DNA of 42,644 bases, taken from the NCBI GenBank assembly GCA_027730605.1, contig JAQCGN010000003.1, positions 1-42,644 of the forward strand, written 5' to 3'. How positions within the stretch are numbered: the first letter of the stretch is position 1; each line of letters opens with the position of its first letter. The position numbers were made by a program, and so were the translations under genes. The DNA is from Actinomycetota bacterium. Its GTDB lineage: Bacteria; Actinomycetota; Actinomycetes; S36-B12; UBA5976. The notes under the pieces are model-generated. The model saw only the letters and a program-made list of their open reading frames with translations. It had not been told where the DNA came from and did not search any database. Positions 10,116 to 20,222 of the stretch are shown here, one piece after another.

Positions 10116-11393
10116 TTAAGACTGCTCAGTCTGTCGTATCACTTGAATCAAGTGTGCAACCATGTCGCCTAAAGCGACTTGAACTTGTGAAGAGTCCCCT
10201 AAATTCTTTATTTGTACACGAGAATTGCTTACCTCTTCATCCCCAATCACCACAGCAATTTGAGCACCACTTTTATCTGCCGCTTTCATGGCACCTTTTA
10301 AGCCACGATCACCATATGCCATATCAGCTCTTAGATTTGCTGCTCTGATTTGTTGTAATAATGAAACCGCTAATTGATGTGCCCTATCACCTATTGGAAC
10401 AATAAATACATCGATTAATGATTTCTCTCCCACAATTAAATTTTCAGCTTCGCAAGCCATCAATGTTCTATCTGTTCCAATTCCAAAACCAATGCCACTT
10501 AAATCATTTCCACCCAACGATGACATTAAACCGTCGTATCTTCCTCCACCACCAATTCCTGATTGAGCACCTAAGCCTGGGTGATCAAATTCAAATGTGG
10601 TGCGGGTGTAGTAATCAAGACCTCTTACCAGCTTGGGTGCAGGAGTAAATTTCACATCTGTTGCTTCTAATAAATCTTCTACTTCTCGGTGATAATTGGC
10701 ACAAGCATCACATAATTCATTGATCATCAAAGGGGCTTTGTCTAACAGTTTTTGTACTTCTGGTCTTTTATCATCTAAGACTCTTAAAGGATTTAATTTG
10801 CCTCTGGTTTTAGTTTCCTCATCAAGATCAAGTTTTTCTAGATAAGCAATTAATTTCTCTTTGTATTCTGGTCGACAATTAGCACAACCCAGTGAAGTAA
10901 GCATTAAGTTAAAATTTCTTAAACCCAAAGACCTAAAAGCATCATCTGCCACACTTATTACTTCAACATCAAGTGCAGGATCTGGTGCACCAATTGCCTC
11001 AATTCCAACTTGTTGTAATTGTCTATATCTTCCTTGCTGTGGTCTTTCGGCTCTAAAAAATGGACCCTGATACCAAAGTTTTACTGGAAGCTGCCCTTTA
11101 TCTAAACCATGTTCAATAACCAAACGTGCAACACCTGCAGTTCCTTCAGGGCGAAGTGCCAGTGTTCTTCCCCCTCTGTCTTCGAACACATACATTTCTT
11201 TACTTACGACATCAGTTGATTCACCAATTCCTCTAACAAAAAGATTTACATCTTCAAAAACAGGAAGTTCAACATAGCCATAACCGGCTAATGTTGCTGC
11301 ATGTCCTATTGCATTTTGGACAGCTAAAAATGAATTTGAACGTGGTGGAAAATAATCAGGGACACCTTTGGGTGCTTGAAATTGTCCTGCCAC
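10116..11393 (-). CDS. hisS: Histidyl-tRNA synthetase
   Basis: Class II synthetase of 425 residues. It starts [13 protein letters not shown], with [12 protein letters not shown] (motif 2 area) near residue 80, the histidine-binding [15 protein letters not shown] near 257, GGGGRYDGL near 281, motif 3 [10 protein letters not shown] near 299, and a C-terminal anticodon domain ([15 protein letters not shown]). GTG at 11393 is the right start because AAGGAGC lies about 9 bases upstream. The MBL hydrolase gene is 26 bases upstream, the usual actinobacterial neighbour. Confidence 0.97.
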   Translation of the reverse strand: MAGQFQAPKGVPDYFPPRSNSFLAVQNAIGHAATLAGYGYVELPVFEDVNLFVRGIGESTDVVSKEMYVFEDRGGRTLALRPEGTAGVARLVIEHGLDKGQLPVKLWYQGPFFRAERPQQGRYRQLQQVGIEAIGAPDPALDVEVISVADDAFRSLGLRNFNLMLTSLGCANCRPEYKEKLIAYLEKLDLDEETKTRGKLNPLRVLDDKRPEVQKLLDKAPLMINELCDACANYHREVEDLLEATDVKFTPAPKLVRGLDYYTRTTFEFDHPGLGAQSGIGGGGRYDGLMSSLGGNDLSGIGFGIGTDRTLMACEAENLIVGEKSLIDVFIVPIGDRAHQLAVSLLQQIRAANLRADMAYGDRGLKGAMKAADKSGAQIAVVIGDEEVSNSRVQIKNLGDSSQVQVALGDMVAHLIQVIRQTEQS

Positions 11394-11419
11394 GGCTAAT
11401 TGCTCCTTTCAATTATTTG

Positions 11420-12079
11420 CTAAACCAAGTGTCGCAGGTAAGGGTTACTTGTTCGCTCATCTTTGATTGTTGTCGATGGCCCGTGTCCCGGATAAACGCT
11501 CATAACATCAGGAAATTTCAAAATTACATTTGCCAAAGTGTGGTCCATGGCACTGGCATCACCACCTGGTAAATCGGTCCTTCCTATTCCTCTATTGAAT
11601 AAAACATCACCAGAAAAAAGGTGACTACCTGATTCGAAAACAGTTGAACCTTTGGTGTGTCCAGGAGCGTGATGTGCCTTAAATTTAATACCAGCTAAAT
11701 CTAGAACTTTGTTTTCTTTTATTAGTTTTAAATCTTTTGGTTTGTAATCAGGGATACCTCCTGCCATATTTACAATGTCTTCCCAACCACTTTTTGAATA
11801 TGCTTTTTCTGGACTAGTAATCATCCATTCATCTTGTGCATGTAAATATGCTGAGATGTTGTGATCTTTACAAAGGGGAACAACTGACCAAACATGATCC
11901 ATGTGTCCATGGGTAAGCAGTGTGGCCACAGGATGTAAGCCAAATTGCTGAGTAATTCTTTTAATGTCAGATAATGATTCATAACCAGGATCGATAATGA
12001 TGCATTCTGAATTGGCTTCATATGCCACCAAATAACAGTTGGTTGCCCAGGGACCTGCAGCAAATGACTTAATCAGCAT
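11420..12079 (-). CDS. MBL-fold metallo-hydrolase, glyoxalase II-like
   Basis: A 219-residue metallo-beta-lactamase-fold hydrolase. The metal-binding motif THGHMDH is near residue 57, PGHTKGS near 138, the bridging aspartate in FSGDVLFNRGIGRTD near 155, and the last histidine in YPGHGP near 197. The family includes hydroxyacylglutathione hydrolases. An actinobacterium would probably not use glutathione, so the natural thioester is unknown. It lacks the long C-terminal domain of true glyoxalase II. It is divergent from the cyclophilin gene and lies just upstream of hisS, the same place as the GloB-like gene of mycobacteria (from memory). Confidence 0.9.
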   Translation of the reverse strand: MLIKSFAAGPWATNCYLVAYEANSECIIIDPGYESLSDIKRITQQFGLHPVATLLTHGHMDHVWSVVPLCKDHNISAYLHAQDEWMITSPEKAYSKSGWEDIVNMAGGIPDYKPKDLKLIKENKVLDLAGIKFKAHHAPGHTKGSTVFESGSHLFSGDVLFNRGIGRTDLPGGDASAMDHTLANVILKFPDVMSVYPGHGPSTTIKDERTSNPYLRHLV

Positions 12080-12104
12080 TTAACACTCAAACCTCTACTC
12101 GGTT

Positions 12105-12133
12105 TTGAACCTATCTTGGTAACAGCCTAGACT
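12105..12133 (+). promoter_or_regulatory. Sigma-70-type promoter for the cyclophilin-DUF349 pair
   Basis: TTGAAC (12105-12110), a 17-base spacer, then TAGACT (12128-12133). The ATG at 12185 is about 45 bases past the predicted start of transcription and is preceded by GAAAGG (12174-12179) at a 5-base spacing. This is one of the clearest promoters in the window. Confidence 0.65.
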
Positions 12134-12184
12134 TTATATATACCAAAAATCTTATAATTCAGTTAATTTCAACGAAAGGCAACA

Positions 12185-12853
12185 ATGTCTCAATCTGATT
12201 ACTCCAGCTCAACAAAGAAATCAACTGTTTATGTTGCTTTAATCACAGCGATTGCAATAATTATTGGTTCAGTAATTCTTGGTATTGGTGGACAAGATTC
12301 AAGCGGAGAAGATAACACTGCACAAGCTCCAGCAGTTGAATTGCCAACTGCAGGTATTTCAACAGCGAATAAAGCTGTCATAACTTTAAAAACTAATCAG
12401 GGTGAAATAACTATAGACACACTTCCTGCTTTAGCCCCTCAAACAGTAAATGCCATTGCTGCCCTTGCCCAAAACAAATATTTTGATGGCACAATTTGTC
12501 ATCGTTTAACAACCGAAGGAATATTTGTTTTACAATGCGGAGATCCAACTGGAACAGGAACTGGTGGACCAGGTTTTAATATTCCCGACGAAAACCTTCC
12601 CCAACCAATTGTGAATAACTACCCAGCAGGAACGGTCGCAATGGCCAACGCTGGACCCGGAACATCTGGTTCACAATTCTTTTTGGTTTACCAAGACACT
12701 TCTCTTGGACCTGACTACACAATTTGGGGCAGCATCACCAGTGGTTTGGATATCTTGAAGACAATTGCCAGTTCTGGTGTGGTTGGTGGGGGTGCCGATG
12801 GAGCACCTGCATCTGCTGTCACGATTGAATCTGTAAACGTAACAATTAGTTAA
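12185..12853 (+). CDS. Membrane-anchored cyclophilin-type peptidyl-prolyl isomerase
   Basis: A 222-residue protein with a short basic N-terminus, one transmembrane helix (VYVALITAIAIIIGSVILGI, residues 17-36), a linker rich in Ala and acidic residues, and a cyclophilin domain from about residue 60. Family motifs are present: YFDGTICHRL, GDPTGTGTGGPGF, AMANAGPGTSGSQFF and LGPDYTIWGSI. The catalytic arginine (HR) and the Gln-Phe-Phe strand are kept, so it should be active, probably folding exported proteins outside the membrane. It has no lipobox cysteine. Its TAA shares one base with the next ATG (TAATG), coupling it to DUF349. Confidence 0.93.
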   Translation: MSQSDYSSSTKKSTVYVALITAIAIIIGSVILGIGGQDSSGEDNTAQAPAVELPTAGISTANKAVITLKTNQGEITIDTLPALAPQTVNAIAALAQNKYFDGTICHRLTTEGIFVLQCGDPTGTGTGGPGFNIPDENLPQPIVNNYPAGTVAMANAGPGTSGSQFFLVYQDTSLGPDYTIWGSITSGLDILKTIASSGVVGGGADGAPASAVTIESVNVTIS

Positions 12854-14130
12854 TGATAGATGACGGAAAGAAGACCACTGGAACAATGACCACCGCTACT
12901 AATTCAACTGATTTTGGTCGAGTTGAAAATGATGGCACTGTTTTAGTTAAAATGCCAGACGGTTCTGAAAAACAAGTAGGACAATGGGCTGCTGGTGATC
13001 CAAATGATGGATTAAGTTTCTATATAAGAAAATTTCATGAAATTGAAAACGAAATATCTTTAACACTACAAAGACTTAGAGAAGGTAAAGGCAATGCAGA
13101 CACTGCCTTTAAACTAATTGACAGAGTTAAAACAAATCTAGAGAATCCAACATTTGTTGGAGATCTTTCAATACTTGTTTGCAAAATTGAAGAGTTGCAA
13201 GTTATTGCAGCTGTTAAGAAAGCAGAGTTCTCTGCAGCAAAAGCAATAGCTAAAGAAAAAGCAATGGAAAAAAGAAAGCACCTTGTTGAGGAAGCTGAAA
13301 AATTAGTCAGTTCTAAACAGTGGAAAGTCACAACCCAAAGATTTAAAGAAATAGTTGAAGAATGGAAGAAACTTCCTCACGGTGCAAAATCTGAAGAACA
13401 AGCACTTTGGAAAAGATTTAGTTCAGCCAGATCTGCTTTTGATAAAACTAGAAGACAGTATTTCTCAAACCTAGAATCCACTCGAAAAGAAGCCAACAAA
13501 ATAAAGTCTGAAATTGTTTCTCAAGCAAAAGCAATCGCTGAATCTAAGGATTGGAACGAAACCGCTAATAAGTTTAGAAACTTGATGACTAAATGGAAAT
13601 CTGCTCCAATTCTTGAAAGAAAAGAAGAACAAAAACTGTGGAAAGAATTTAAACTTGCCCAAGATATTTTCTTCGCCGCTCGCACTGCTGCTTTTTCGGT
13701 CCTTGATGCCGAACATGCTAAGAACCTGGAAACCAAAAAACTTCTGCTTGAAAAAGCTGAAAAAATTCTGCCAATTACTGATGTTAAATCTGCGCGAAAT
13801 GCTTTAAAGCCTATTCAGGCTGAGTGGAGCAAAGTTGGTCACGTTTCAAGAAAAGATAAAGAAAAAATTGAATCAAGATTAAAAGCTGTTGAAGAAGCGG
13901 TTCGTAATGCTGAGAAAAATGAAAATAATAGAACAGATCCGGCCAAAAGTGCTCGTGCTCAATCAACAATGGAATTACTCGAGGTGAAACTTTCTAAAAC
14001 TGAAAAAGAAAGAGATGAAGCATTAACAAAAGGTGATGCTAAGAAAGCTGAAACGCTAGCTTTAACAATTGAAAGTCAAAAAATGTTACTTGATGCCACA
14101 AAAAATGCCTTAGCAGAATTTACTCGCTAA
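12853..14130 (+). CDS. DUF349 protein (Lys/Glu-rich helical repeats)
   Basis: A 425-residue protein with an N-terminal GRVENDGTVLVKMPDGSEKQVGQW section, typical of actinobacterial members, then highly charged helical DUF349 repeats. W-based repeat marks recur (SSKQWKVTTQRFKEIVEEWKK near 154, KDWNETANKFRNLMTKWKSAP near 231, the weaker IQAEWSKVGHVSRKD near 325). The biochemical role is not established. The gene is a standard neighbour of rel and the cyclophilin in actinobacteria. Its start overlaps the upstream stop by one base; another ATG a few codons in is possible. Its TAA overlaps the rel stop on the opposite strand by 4 bases. Confidence 0.9.
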   Translation: MIDDGKKTTGTMTTATNSTDFGRVENDGTVLVKMPDGSEKQVGQWAAGDPNDGLSFYIRKFHEIENEISLTLQRLREGKGNADTAFKLIDRVKTNLENPTFVGDLSILVCKIEELQVIAAVKKAEFSAAKAIAKEKAMEKRKHLVEEAEKLVSSKQWKVTTQRFKEIVEEWKKLPHGAKSEEQALWKRFSSARSAFDKTRRQYFSNLESTRKEANKIKSEIVSQAKAIAESKDWNETANKFRNLMTKWKSAPILERKEEQKLWKEFKLAQDIFFAARTAAFSVLDAEHAKNLETKKLLLEKAEKILPITDVKSARNALKPIQAEWSKVGHVSRKDKEKIESRLKAVEEAVRNAEKNENNRTDPAKSARAQSTMELLEVKLSKTEKERDEALTKGDAKKAETLALTIESQKMLLDATKNALAEFTR

Positions 14131-16349
14131 ACGCGATAAACGTCATACACCCCAGCAATATTTTTAATTGCCCCCAAAACACTTCCCAGATGTTTTGGAT
14201 CAGCCATTTCAAAAACAAATCTAGATAAAGCGATTCTATCTCTTGAAGTAGAAACCGAAGCACTCAAGATATTTACATGATGTTCAGACAAAGTTCTCGT
14301 AACATCAGAAAGCAATCCATTTCGATCCAGTGCCTCGACTTGAATATTAACCATATAAATTCCTGATCCTGATTCAGGCCAAGTGGTCTCAACTATTCTT
14401 TCTTTTTCTTTCATCAAATCTGTAGCATTTGTGCAATCATTTCTATGAACAGAAACTCCTTCTCCTCGAGTTACATAACCAAAAATTTCATCACCCGGAA
14501 CTGGAGTACAACATCTACTTAATCTGGTGTAAACATCATCAATACCTTTGACGTTAACCGTTGGTGAATTTGAGCTAGCTCCACTTCGTCTAACCCGCGT
14601 TGGAGCAGTTGCTTCTGCAAGATCTTCTGTTGCACCTTCTTCTCCCCCGTGAAGTTGTAACAGTTTTGAAACCACAGTTTGGGCACTTACTTTTCCTTCA
14701 CCCACAATAGAATAAAGCTCATCAATTCCTTTAATTCTTAATTCATGTGCAATACCTACTAGAGCTTGATTTGCCATTAGTCGATGTAGAGGAAGATTTT
14801 GTTTACGCAATAATTTTGCAATTTCATCTTTTCCTTTTTCAAGATATTCTTCGCGTCTTTCTTTTAAGAACCAAGCCTTAATCTTACTTTTAGCTCTGGT
14901 TGAAACTGCAAAATTTAACCAATCTTGCGAAGGGCCGGCAGTTTCTGATTTAGTTGTGAAAATCTCAATATTGTCACCACTTGATAATTTTGAATCGAGT
15001 GAAACTAATTTTCCATTTACACGTGCTCCCACACATTGATTTCCAACTTCTGTGTGAACTGCGTAGGCAAAGTCAACGGGAGTAGAACCATTTGGAAGTG
15101 CTACTACATCACCTGCGGGGGTAAAGACAAATATTTCATCTTGTTGACCAAGGTCATAGCGCAATGAATCTAAAAATTCATCAGGATCTTCAGTTTCTTT
15201 TTGCCAATCGACTAATTGGCGAAGCCAAGCCATCTCATCTGCAGGTTTGGAGTCATTGCTTTGTCTTTCTTTGTATCTCCAATGACTTGCTACACCGTAT
15301 TCAGCTTCCTTGTGCATATCGTGGGTACGAATTTGAAACTCGATTGCTCGTCCATTATTTCCAATCACAGTGGTATGAAGTGACTTATAAAGATTGAATT
15401 TAGGCATCGCTATGTAATCCTTGAACCTTCCTGGAACTGGATTCCACCTCGCATGAATTGTGCCTAACGTGGCATAACAATCTCTGACATCCTCAACCAA
15501 GATTCTGATTCCAACAAGATCATAAATTTCATTAAAATCTCTGCCTCTGACAATCATTTTTTGATAGACAGAGTAATAATGCTTAGGTCTACCACTTAAC
15601 TCTGCTTTGATTTTGGCACCATTTAAATCTTTTTGCACAAATTCGATAACTTCAGCAATATCTCGATCGCGTTGTGGGGCTCTTTGACTTACTAAGTGAA
15701 CAATTTCGTCATACATTTTGGGATAAAGACCAGCAAAAGATAAGTCTTCTAATTCCCACTTAATTGCGTTCATCCCTAATCGATGAGCTAGGGGTGCAAA
15801 TATTTCTAAAGTCTCTCGAGCTTTTTGTTCTTGTTTTGCAGCGGGCAGAAATTCTAAAGTTCTCATATTATGGAGTCGATCTGCAAGCTTAACTAATAAG
15901 ACTCGAATATCTTTTGCCATCGCGACAACCATTTTTCGAACTGTCTCAGCTGTGCTTGCTTCACCGTATTTAACTTTGTCTAATTTTGTGACTCCGTCAA
16001 CAAGTCTTGCTACTTCGGGACCAAAATCTTCTTCTAATTTTTGAATCGAGTAACCCGTGTCTTCCACCGTGTCATGTAAAAGTGCTGCAGCCAATGTTTC
16101 ACTGGACATACCAATTTCGGCCAAAATTGTTGCTACTGCAACTGGATGAGTTATGTAGTCAAGACCACTAAGTCTTTTTTGTCCTAGATGTTGTCTCTTG
16201 GCAACTTCGTAAGCTTTTGATACAAGTTCAGTGTTATCTTTTGAATGAAATTTCTTTAATGTTTTTAGAAGAGTTTCTAGTTCAGATTGTTCAGATTTCC
16301 AACCAGTTATTTTCGCTAATCGACTGCGCGTGACTGGAGCGTCTGTCAT
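14127..16349 (-). CDS. relA: Bifunctional (p)ppGpp synthetase/hydrolase (Rel)
   Basis: Makes and degrades the stringent-response alarmone (p)ppGpp. The 740-residue protein has the full long RSH layout: HD hydrolase domain (LLHDTVED near residue 89, ADRLHNMRTL near 157), synthetase domain (EIYDLVGIRILV near 275, then GRFKDYIAMPK near 307), TGS domain (FVFTPAGDVVALPNG near 405), and a C-terminal ACT domain (VEALDRNGLLSDVTR). RFKD is the RxKD charge motif of bifunctional enzymes, rather than the ExDD of synthetase-only RelA, and the HD motif is intact. The start ATG has GGGAGG upstream. It follows secF by 80 bases. Confidence 0.97.
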   Translation of the reverse strand: MTDAPVTRSRLAKITGWKSEQSELETLLKTLKKFHSKDNTELVSKAYEVAKRQHLGQKRLSGLDYITHPVAVATILAEIGMSSETLAAALLHDTVEDTGYSIQKLEEDFGPEVARLVDGVTKLDKVKYGEASTAETVRKMVVAMAKDIRVLLVKLADRLHNMRTLEFLPAAKQEQKARETLEIFAPLAHRLGMNAIKWELEDLSFAGLYPKMYDEIVHLVSQRAPQRDRDIAEVIEFVQKDLNGAKIKAELSGRPKHYYSVYQKMIVRGRDFNEIYDLVGIRILVEDVRDCYATLGTIHARWNPVPGRFKDYIAMPKFNLYKSLHTTVIGNNGRAIEFQIRTHDMHKEAEYGVASHWRYKERQSNDSKPADEMAWLRQLVDWQKETEDPDEFLDSLRYDLGQQDEIFVFTPAGDVVALPNGSTPVDFAYAVHTEVGNQCVGARVNGKLVSLDSKLSSGDNIEIFTTKSETAGPSQDWLNFAVSTRAKSKIKAWFLKERREEYLEKGKDEIAKLLRKQNLPLHRLMANQALVGIAHELRIKGIDELYSIVGEGKVSAQTVVSKLLQLHGGEEGATEDLAEATAPTRVRRSGASSNSPTVNVKGIDDVYTRLSRCCTPVPGDEIFGYVTRGEGVSVHRNDCTNATDLMKEKERIVETTWPESGSGIYMVNIQVEALDRNGLLSDVTRTLSEHHVNILSASVSTSRDRIALSRFVFEMADPKHLGSVLGAIKNIAGVYDVYRV

Positions 16350-16429
16350 TTTGGACGCCTCCCAGGAATTTCTTCAACTGTTGGCTCTTTAGTTTAGCAA
16401 TTAACTAATACTTGAGTTGAATCTAGTTA

Positions 16430-17509
16430 TCATTTCTTTCTTTTTGAGCGCTTAAATCGTTTTGGTTGAGTTCTGGGACCTGCTGGTAAGACTTGTGTAG
16501 CAATTGCGGTGTTACCTGAAACTTTCATTGCTTCGGGTCCCTCAAGGCCTGCATTTGACCTCCTGGCATGGACTCTTCTGCTTAAAGCTTGAATTTCAGG
16601 TTGGCGTTCTTTTAATTGCACTAGCAATGGGGTGGCTATAAAAATGGATGAGTAAGTTCCAGCTGCAATTCCCACAAATAATGCAAGTGCTAAATCTTTC
16701 AAAGTTCCTGCTTGCAAAATTCCTACACCAACAATCAAAATTGCTGCAACGGGCAACAGCGCAACGATGGAGGTATTAATTGATCTAATCAAAGTTTGAT
16801 TTAAGGCCAAATTTGCACCTTCACGATAGTTCAAACGAGATTGCGCAGTAATTGATCTGGTATTTTCCTTTACTTTGTCGAAAACCACAACTGTGTCATA
16901 AAGTGAGTAACCAAGAATTGTTAAAACTCCGATAACCGTTGCTGGGGTTACTTCAAAACCTAAAATTGCATAAACCCCAATAGTGATTAACAAATCATGG
17001 AGCAGTGCCACAATGGCTGCCACTGCCATTCTTACCTCAAAATAAATAGTTAGAAATAAAATAACCAAGAATAGAAAAACAGCTAAACCAATTAAGGCTT
17101 GGCGGGTGATATCTGCACCCCATGAAGGTCCCACTGATTGAGTAGTGATCAATTTTGGATCAACATTGAAATCATTTGCCACTTTTGCTATGAGGGAATC
17201 AATTTCTGTCTGTTCTAGTGGTGGGGTTTGAATTTCTAATCTTTCATTTCCCACAGCAATGATCACTGCTGTTTCAACACCTGCATTCTTTACTATTTTT
17301 CTGGCTTCCTCAACACTCATTGTGCTAGGAACATTAAATTTAGCTCCCCCCTTAAATTCAATACCTAAAGTCAAGCCTCTTCCCAAGAGTCCAAAAGCGG
17401 CAACAGCAATTATTGCCACAGAAATTAAATACCAAAGTTTTCTTTTACCAGCAAAATCAACTGAAGTCTCACCAGTGTAAAGACGGTTACCAATTTCATT
17501 TAATTTCAT
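16430..17509 (-). CDS. secF: Protein translocase subunit SecF
   Basis: Works with SecD to help the SecYEG channel pull proteins across the membrane, using the proton gradient. The 359-residue protein has a first transmembrane helix at residues 29-47, an external domain starting with the conserved GIEFKGGAKFNVP, then five more membrane helices including the conserved LTILGYSLYDTVVVFDKVKEN near residue 191. The C-terminus is a basic tail (FKRSKRKK). Its ATG overlaps the secD stop by 4 bases (ATGA). Confidence 0.96.
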   Translation of the reverse strand: MKLNEIGNRLYTGETSVDFAGKRKLWYLISVAIIAVAAFGLLGRGLTLGIEFKGGAKFNVPSTMSVEEARKIVKNAGVETAVIIAVGNERLEIQTPPLEQTEIDSLIAKVANDFNVDPKLITTQSVGPSWGADITRQALIGLAVFLFLVILFLTIYFEVRMAVAAIVALLHDLLITIGVYAILGFEVTPATVIGVLTILGYSLYDTVVVFDKVKENTRSITAQSRLNYREGANLALNQTLIRSINTSIVALLPVAAILIVGVGILQAGTLKDLALALFVGIAAGTYSSIFIATPLLVQLKERQPEIQALSRRVHARRSNAGLEGPEAMKVSGNTAIATQVLPAGPRTQPKRFKRSKRKK

Positions 17510-19107
17510 TTTTTATCACTCCCACTTAATATCGCACTTCCAGAGGTAAGTCGTTTTCTGGAAACCCCTGTCAATATTCCACCTGTTTCAGCCCATTTAG
17601 ATTTACCGAAATATGTAACTAGAGGATGCGTAAACCAAAATGCCACAAAAACGTCTATCAAAGTTGTTAAACCTAAGGTGAAAGCAAAACCTCTTACACT
17701 GCCCACACTTAATGAATAGAGCACAAAAGCTGCTAGTAGGGAAACAAAATCTGCTGCCAAAAGTGTTCTTCGTGCTCTTACCCAAGCTAATTCTGTGGCA
17801 ACTCTGAGAGATTTTCCATCTCTTATTTCATCTCTAATTCTTTCAAAGTAAACAACAAAAGAGTCTGCCGTAATTCCAATTGCCACAATTGCTCCAGCAA
17901 TTCCTGCCAATGTCAAAGTAAAACCAATTGTTCGACCAAGCGCTACTATGTATAGCCACAAAAATGCGGCTGCAACTATAAGACTAAATACTGCAACAAA
18001 ACCAAGTGCACGATAATAAATAATCAAATAAAGCACAACAAGTCCCAAACCAATTGCTCCAGCAAGAAGTCCAGCTGATAATTGATCTTGACCAAGTGTT
18101 GGGCTTATTGAAGTAGATTCTGCGATATTTAAGGTCACAGGCAAAGCACCATAGCGAAGAACCTGAGAAAGTTGTTGTGCTTCTTCTGCTTTGAAACTGC
18201 CCTCTATTTGTGCTTTACCGCCCAAAATTGGTTCTGAGAAAAATGGAGCAGATACTACTAATCCATCAAGCACAATTCCAAAACGATTTTGTGGTGAAGG
18301 TAATCTACTTAAAGAATTTGATGCTTCAGAAAGTTTTGTTGCACCAGCTGAATCAAAATCAAGAGTTACCATCCAGCCACCAGCACCTTGCTGAGGAAGT
18401 GTTGCTTGAGAGTCTGCAACTTGGTCACCTGTTATAAAAGCAGGTGCTAAAACAAATTTTTCAAATCCTTCTTTAGAACATGTCAGCATATATTTTGTTG
18501 GATCATCTGCTCTTCCACCTTGCAATAACCCTGGACTTAAACAATTAAGTGATAAGTACTGATCAAAGAGTTCATCAGCAGTTGCAGCTTGGATAGGCAG
18601 CTCTGTTGGCTGCGGCAGTGGTGTTGGGCTGGCACTTGCACCTGGAGATGCACTGGGAGTGGTGACATCGATTCCAGTTCCTGCAGCTAAAACTGCACGA
18701 AAATCAAGACGAGCAGTTTGTTTTAATAAATTTGTTATTCCTTCAGGATTAACCCCTGGGACAGTTACCACAATGGCTGCGTTTGCACCACTTCCTTGCA
18801 CTGTTACTTCAGCTTCTGCAACACCAAACCCATTAACTCTTTGTCGAATAATTTCCACAGTTTGATTTATTTGATCTTCCGTTAATGTTCCCTCAGCACC
18901 TGGTGCTAGTTCAGGTGTTAAAATAACTTGAGTTCCACCTCTTAAATCCAAACCTAATCTTGCTTCTTGCGTAGTGCCTGGCCAGAAAGTCCAGGACAAA
19001 GTTGCAATGGTGAGAATCAATAATAAGGAAAGCAATCTGCCTGGTCTTGCGCGATTTGCTGCAGACACTTTCATTACTCCTAGAAAAGTTTTAGGTAATT
19101 TCGTCAC
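17506..19107 (-). CDS. secD: Protein translocase subunit SecD
   Basis: SecDF partner protein of 533 residues. The first membrane helix is LLSLLLILTIATLSWTFW, followed by the signature RLGLDLRGGTQV near residue 51. The external P1 domain contains a low-complexity Ser/Pro/Ala insert near residue 150, common in actinobacterial SecD. Later marks are SLTLAG-type helices (FTLTLAGIAGAIVAIGITADSFVVYFERIRDE near 393), where the Asp of TADSF is the conserved intramembrane residue. The start is GTG. It lies 62 bases after ruvB with no yajC between them. Confidence 0.96.
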   Translation of the reverse strand: MTKLPKTFLGVMKVSAANRARPGRLLSLLLILTIATLSWTFWPGTTQEARLGLDLRGGTQVILTPELAPGAEGTLTEDQINQTVEIIRQRVNGFGVAEAEVTVQGSGANAAIVVTVPGVNPEGITNLLKQTARLDFRAVLAAGTGIDVTTPSASPGASASPTPLPQPTELPIQAATADELFDQYLSLNCLSPGLLQGGRADDPTKYMLTCSKEGFEKFVLAPAFITGDQVADSQATLPQQGAGGWMVTLDFDSAGATKLSEASNSLSRLPSPQNRFGIVLDGLVVSAPFFSEPILGGKAQIEGSFKAEEAQQLSQVLRYGALPVTLNIAESTSISPTLGQDQLSAGLLAGAIGLGLVVLYLIIYYRALGFVAVFSLIVAAAFLWLYIVALGRTIGFTLTLAGIAGAIVAIGITADSFVVYFERIRDEIRDGKSLRVATELAWVRARRTLLAADFVSLLAAFVLYSLSVGSVRGFAFTLGLTTLIDVFVAFWFTHPLVTYFGKSKWAETGGILTGVSRKRLTSGSAILSGSDKK

Positions 19108-19169
19108 TATTTATACAGTGCTTATTAAGTATTCCCCATGCCTTAATAAATGAAACTGAGAGGTCTTAG

Positions 19170-20222
19170 TTATTCGGTAATATCCAAGACTTGTTGGGCT
19201 GGAACCGATTTTCCCAACAATTTGTAGGCCAAAGGTGTGGCAATTCTTCCTCGAGCAGATCTAGCTAAATATCCAACACGAACCAAATAGGGTTCACACA
19301 TATCTTCCACAGTTTCGGGCTCTTCTCCAACTGCTACCGCCAATGTCGATAAACCAACTGGTCCACCACCAAATTTATTGATTAAGGCATCAAGAATTGC
19401 TCGATCAATTCGATCAAGTCCCTTTTCATCTATTTCAAATAATGTTAAAGCTTTTTGTGCAATTGTTATATCTATTTGTCCTTTTGCGTGCACTTGAGCA
19501 TAATCTCTGACTCTTCTTAATAATCTATTTGCAATTCTTGGAGTTCCTCTAGACCTTTTACTAATTTCCACAGCCGCTTCTTCAGTTATCTCCACATTTA
19601 ACAGACCTGAAGATCTATGCACAATTTGTTCTAACTCTGATGCCTCATAAAAATCTAGGTGTGCAGTGAAACCAAAGCGATCACGCAAAGGACTGGGTAA
19701 TAGTCCTGCTCTGGTAGTTGCCCCAATTAGTGTAAAAGAAGGTAAATCCAAACCAATTGCATTTGCCCCCACACCCTTACCAACAACAACGTCAACTCGA
19801 TAATCTTCCATTGCCAAATAAAGCATTTCTTCTGCTGGTCTTGCTAGGCGGTGTATTTCATCTATGAATAAAATTTCTCCTGGTGTTAATGAACTTAAAA
19901 CTGCCGCTAAATCTCCTGCGTGCTGAATTGCTGGACCAGAAGTAACTCTTATTGGTGCACCTAATTCTGAAGCCACAATTGTTGCCAAAGTTGTTTTACC
20001 TAAACCAGGTGGACCTGAAAGCAGAACATGATCAGCAGAATTTCCTCTTTGCACAGCTGCTCTTAAAATCAGATCTAATTGTTCTCTCACCCGATGTTGC
20101 CCTACAAATTCAGATAACGTTTTAGGTCGAAGTGCTCCCTCAACTTGTCTATCTTCTTCACTTACTTCTAGTCGAATTATTTCCAAACCAACATCATCAG
20201 ATGTGTCATTTTCTAGATTCAT
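19170..20222 (-). CDS. ruvB: Holliday junction branch-migration helicase RuvB
   Basis: AAA+ motor of the RuvAB complex, 350 residues. It has the [11 protein letters not shown] start of the AAA domain, Walker [10 protein letters not shown] near residue 69, Walker [10 protein letters not shown] near 118, sensor 1 [20 protein letters not shown] near 163, and a C-terminal winged helix with [17 protein letters not shown] near 289. Its ATG overlaps the ruvA stop (ATGA). Confidence 0.98.
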   Translation of the reverse strand: MNLENDTSDDVGLEIIRLEVSEEDRQVEGALRPKTLSEFVGQHRVREQLDLILRAAVQRGNSADHVLLSGPPGLGKTTLATIVASELGAPIRVTSGPAIQHAGDLAAVLSSLTPGEILFIDEIHRLARPAEEMLYLAMEDYRVDVVVGKGVGANAIGLDLPSFTLIGATTRAGLLPSPLRDRFGFTAHLDFYEASELEQIVHRSSGLLNVEITEEAAVEISKRSRGTPRIANRLLRRVRDYAQVHAKGQIDITIAQKALTLFEIDEKGLDRIDRAILDALINKFGGGPVGLSTLAVAVGEEPETVEDMCEPYLVRVGYLARSARGRIATPLAYKLLGKSVPAQQVLDITE

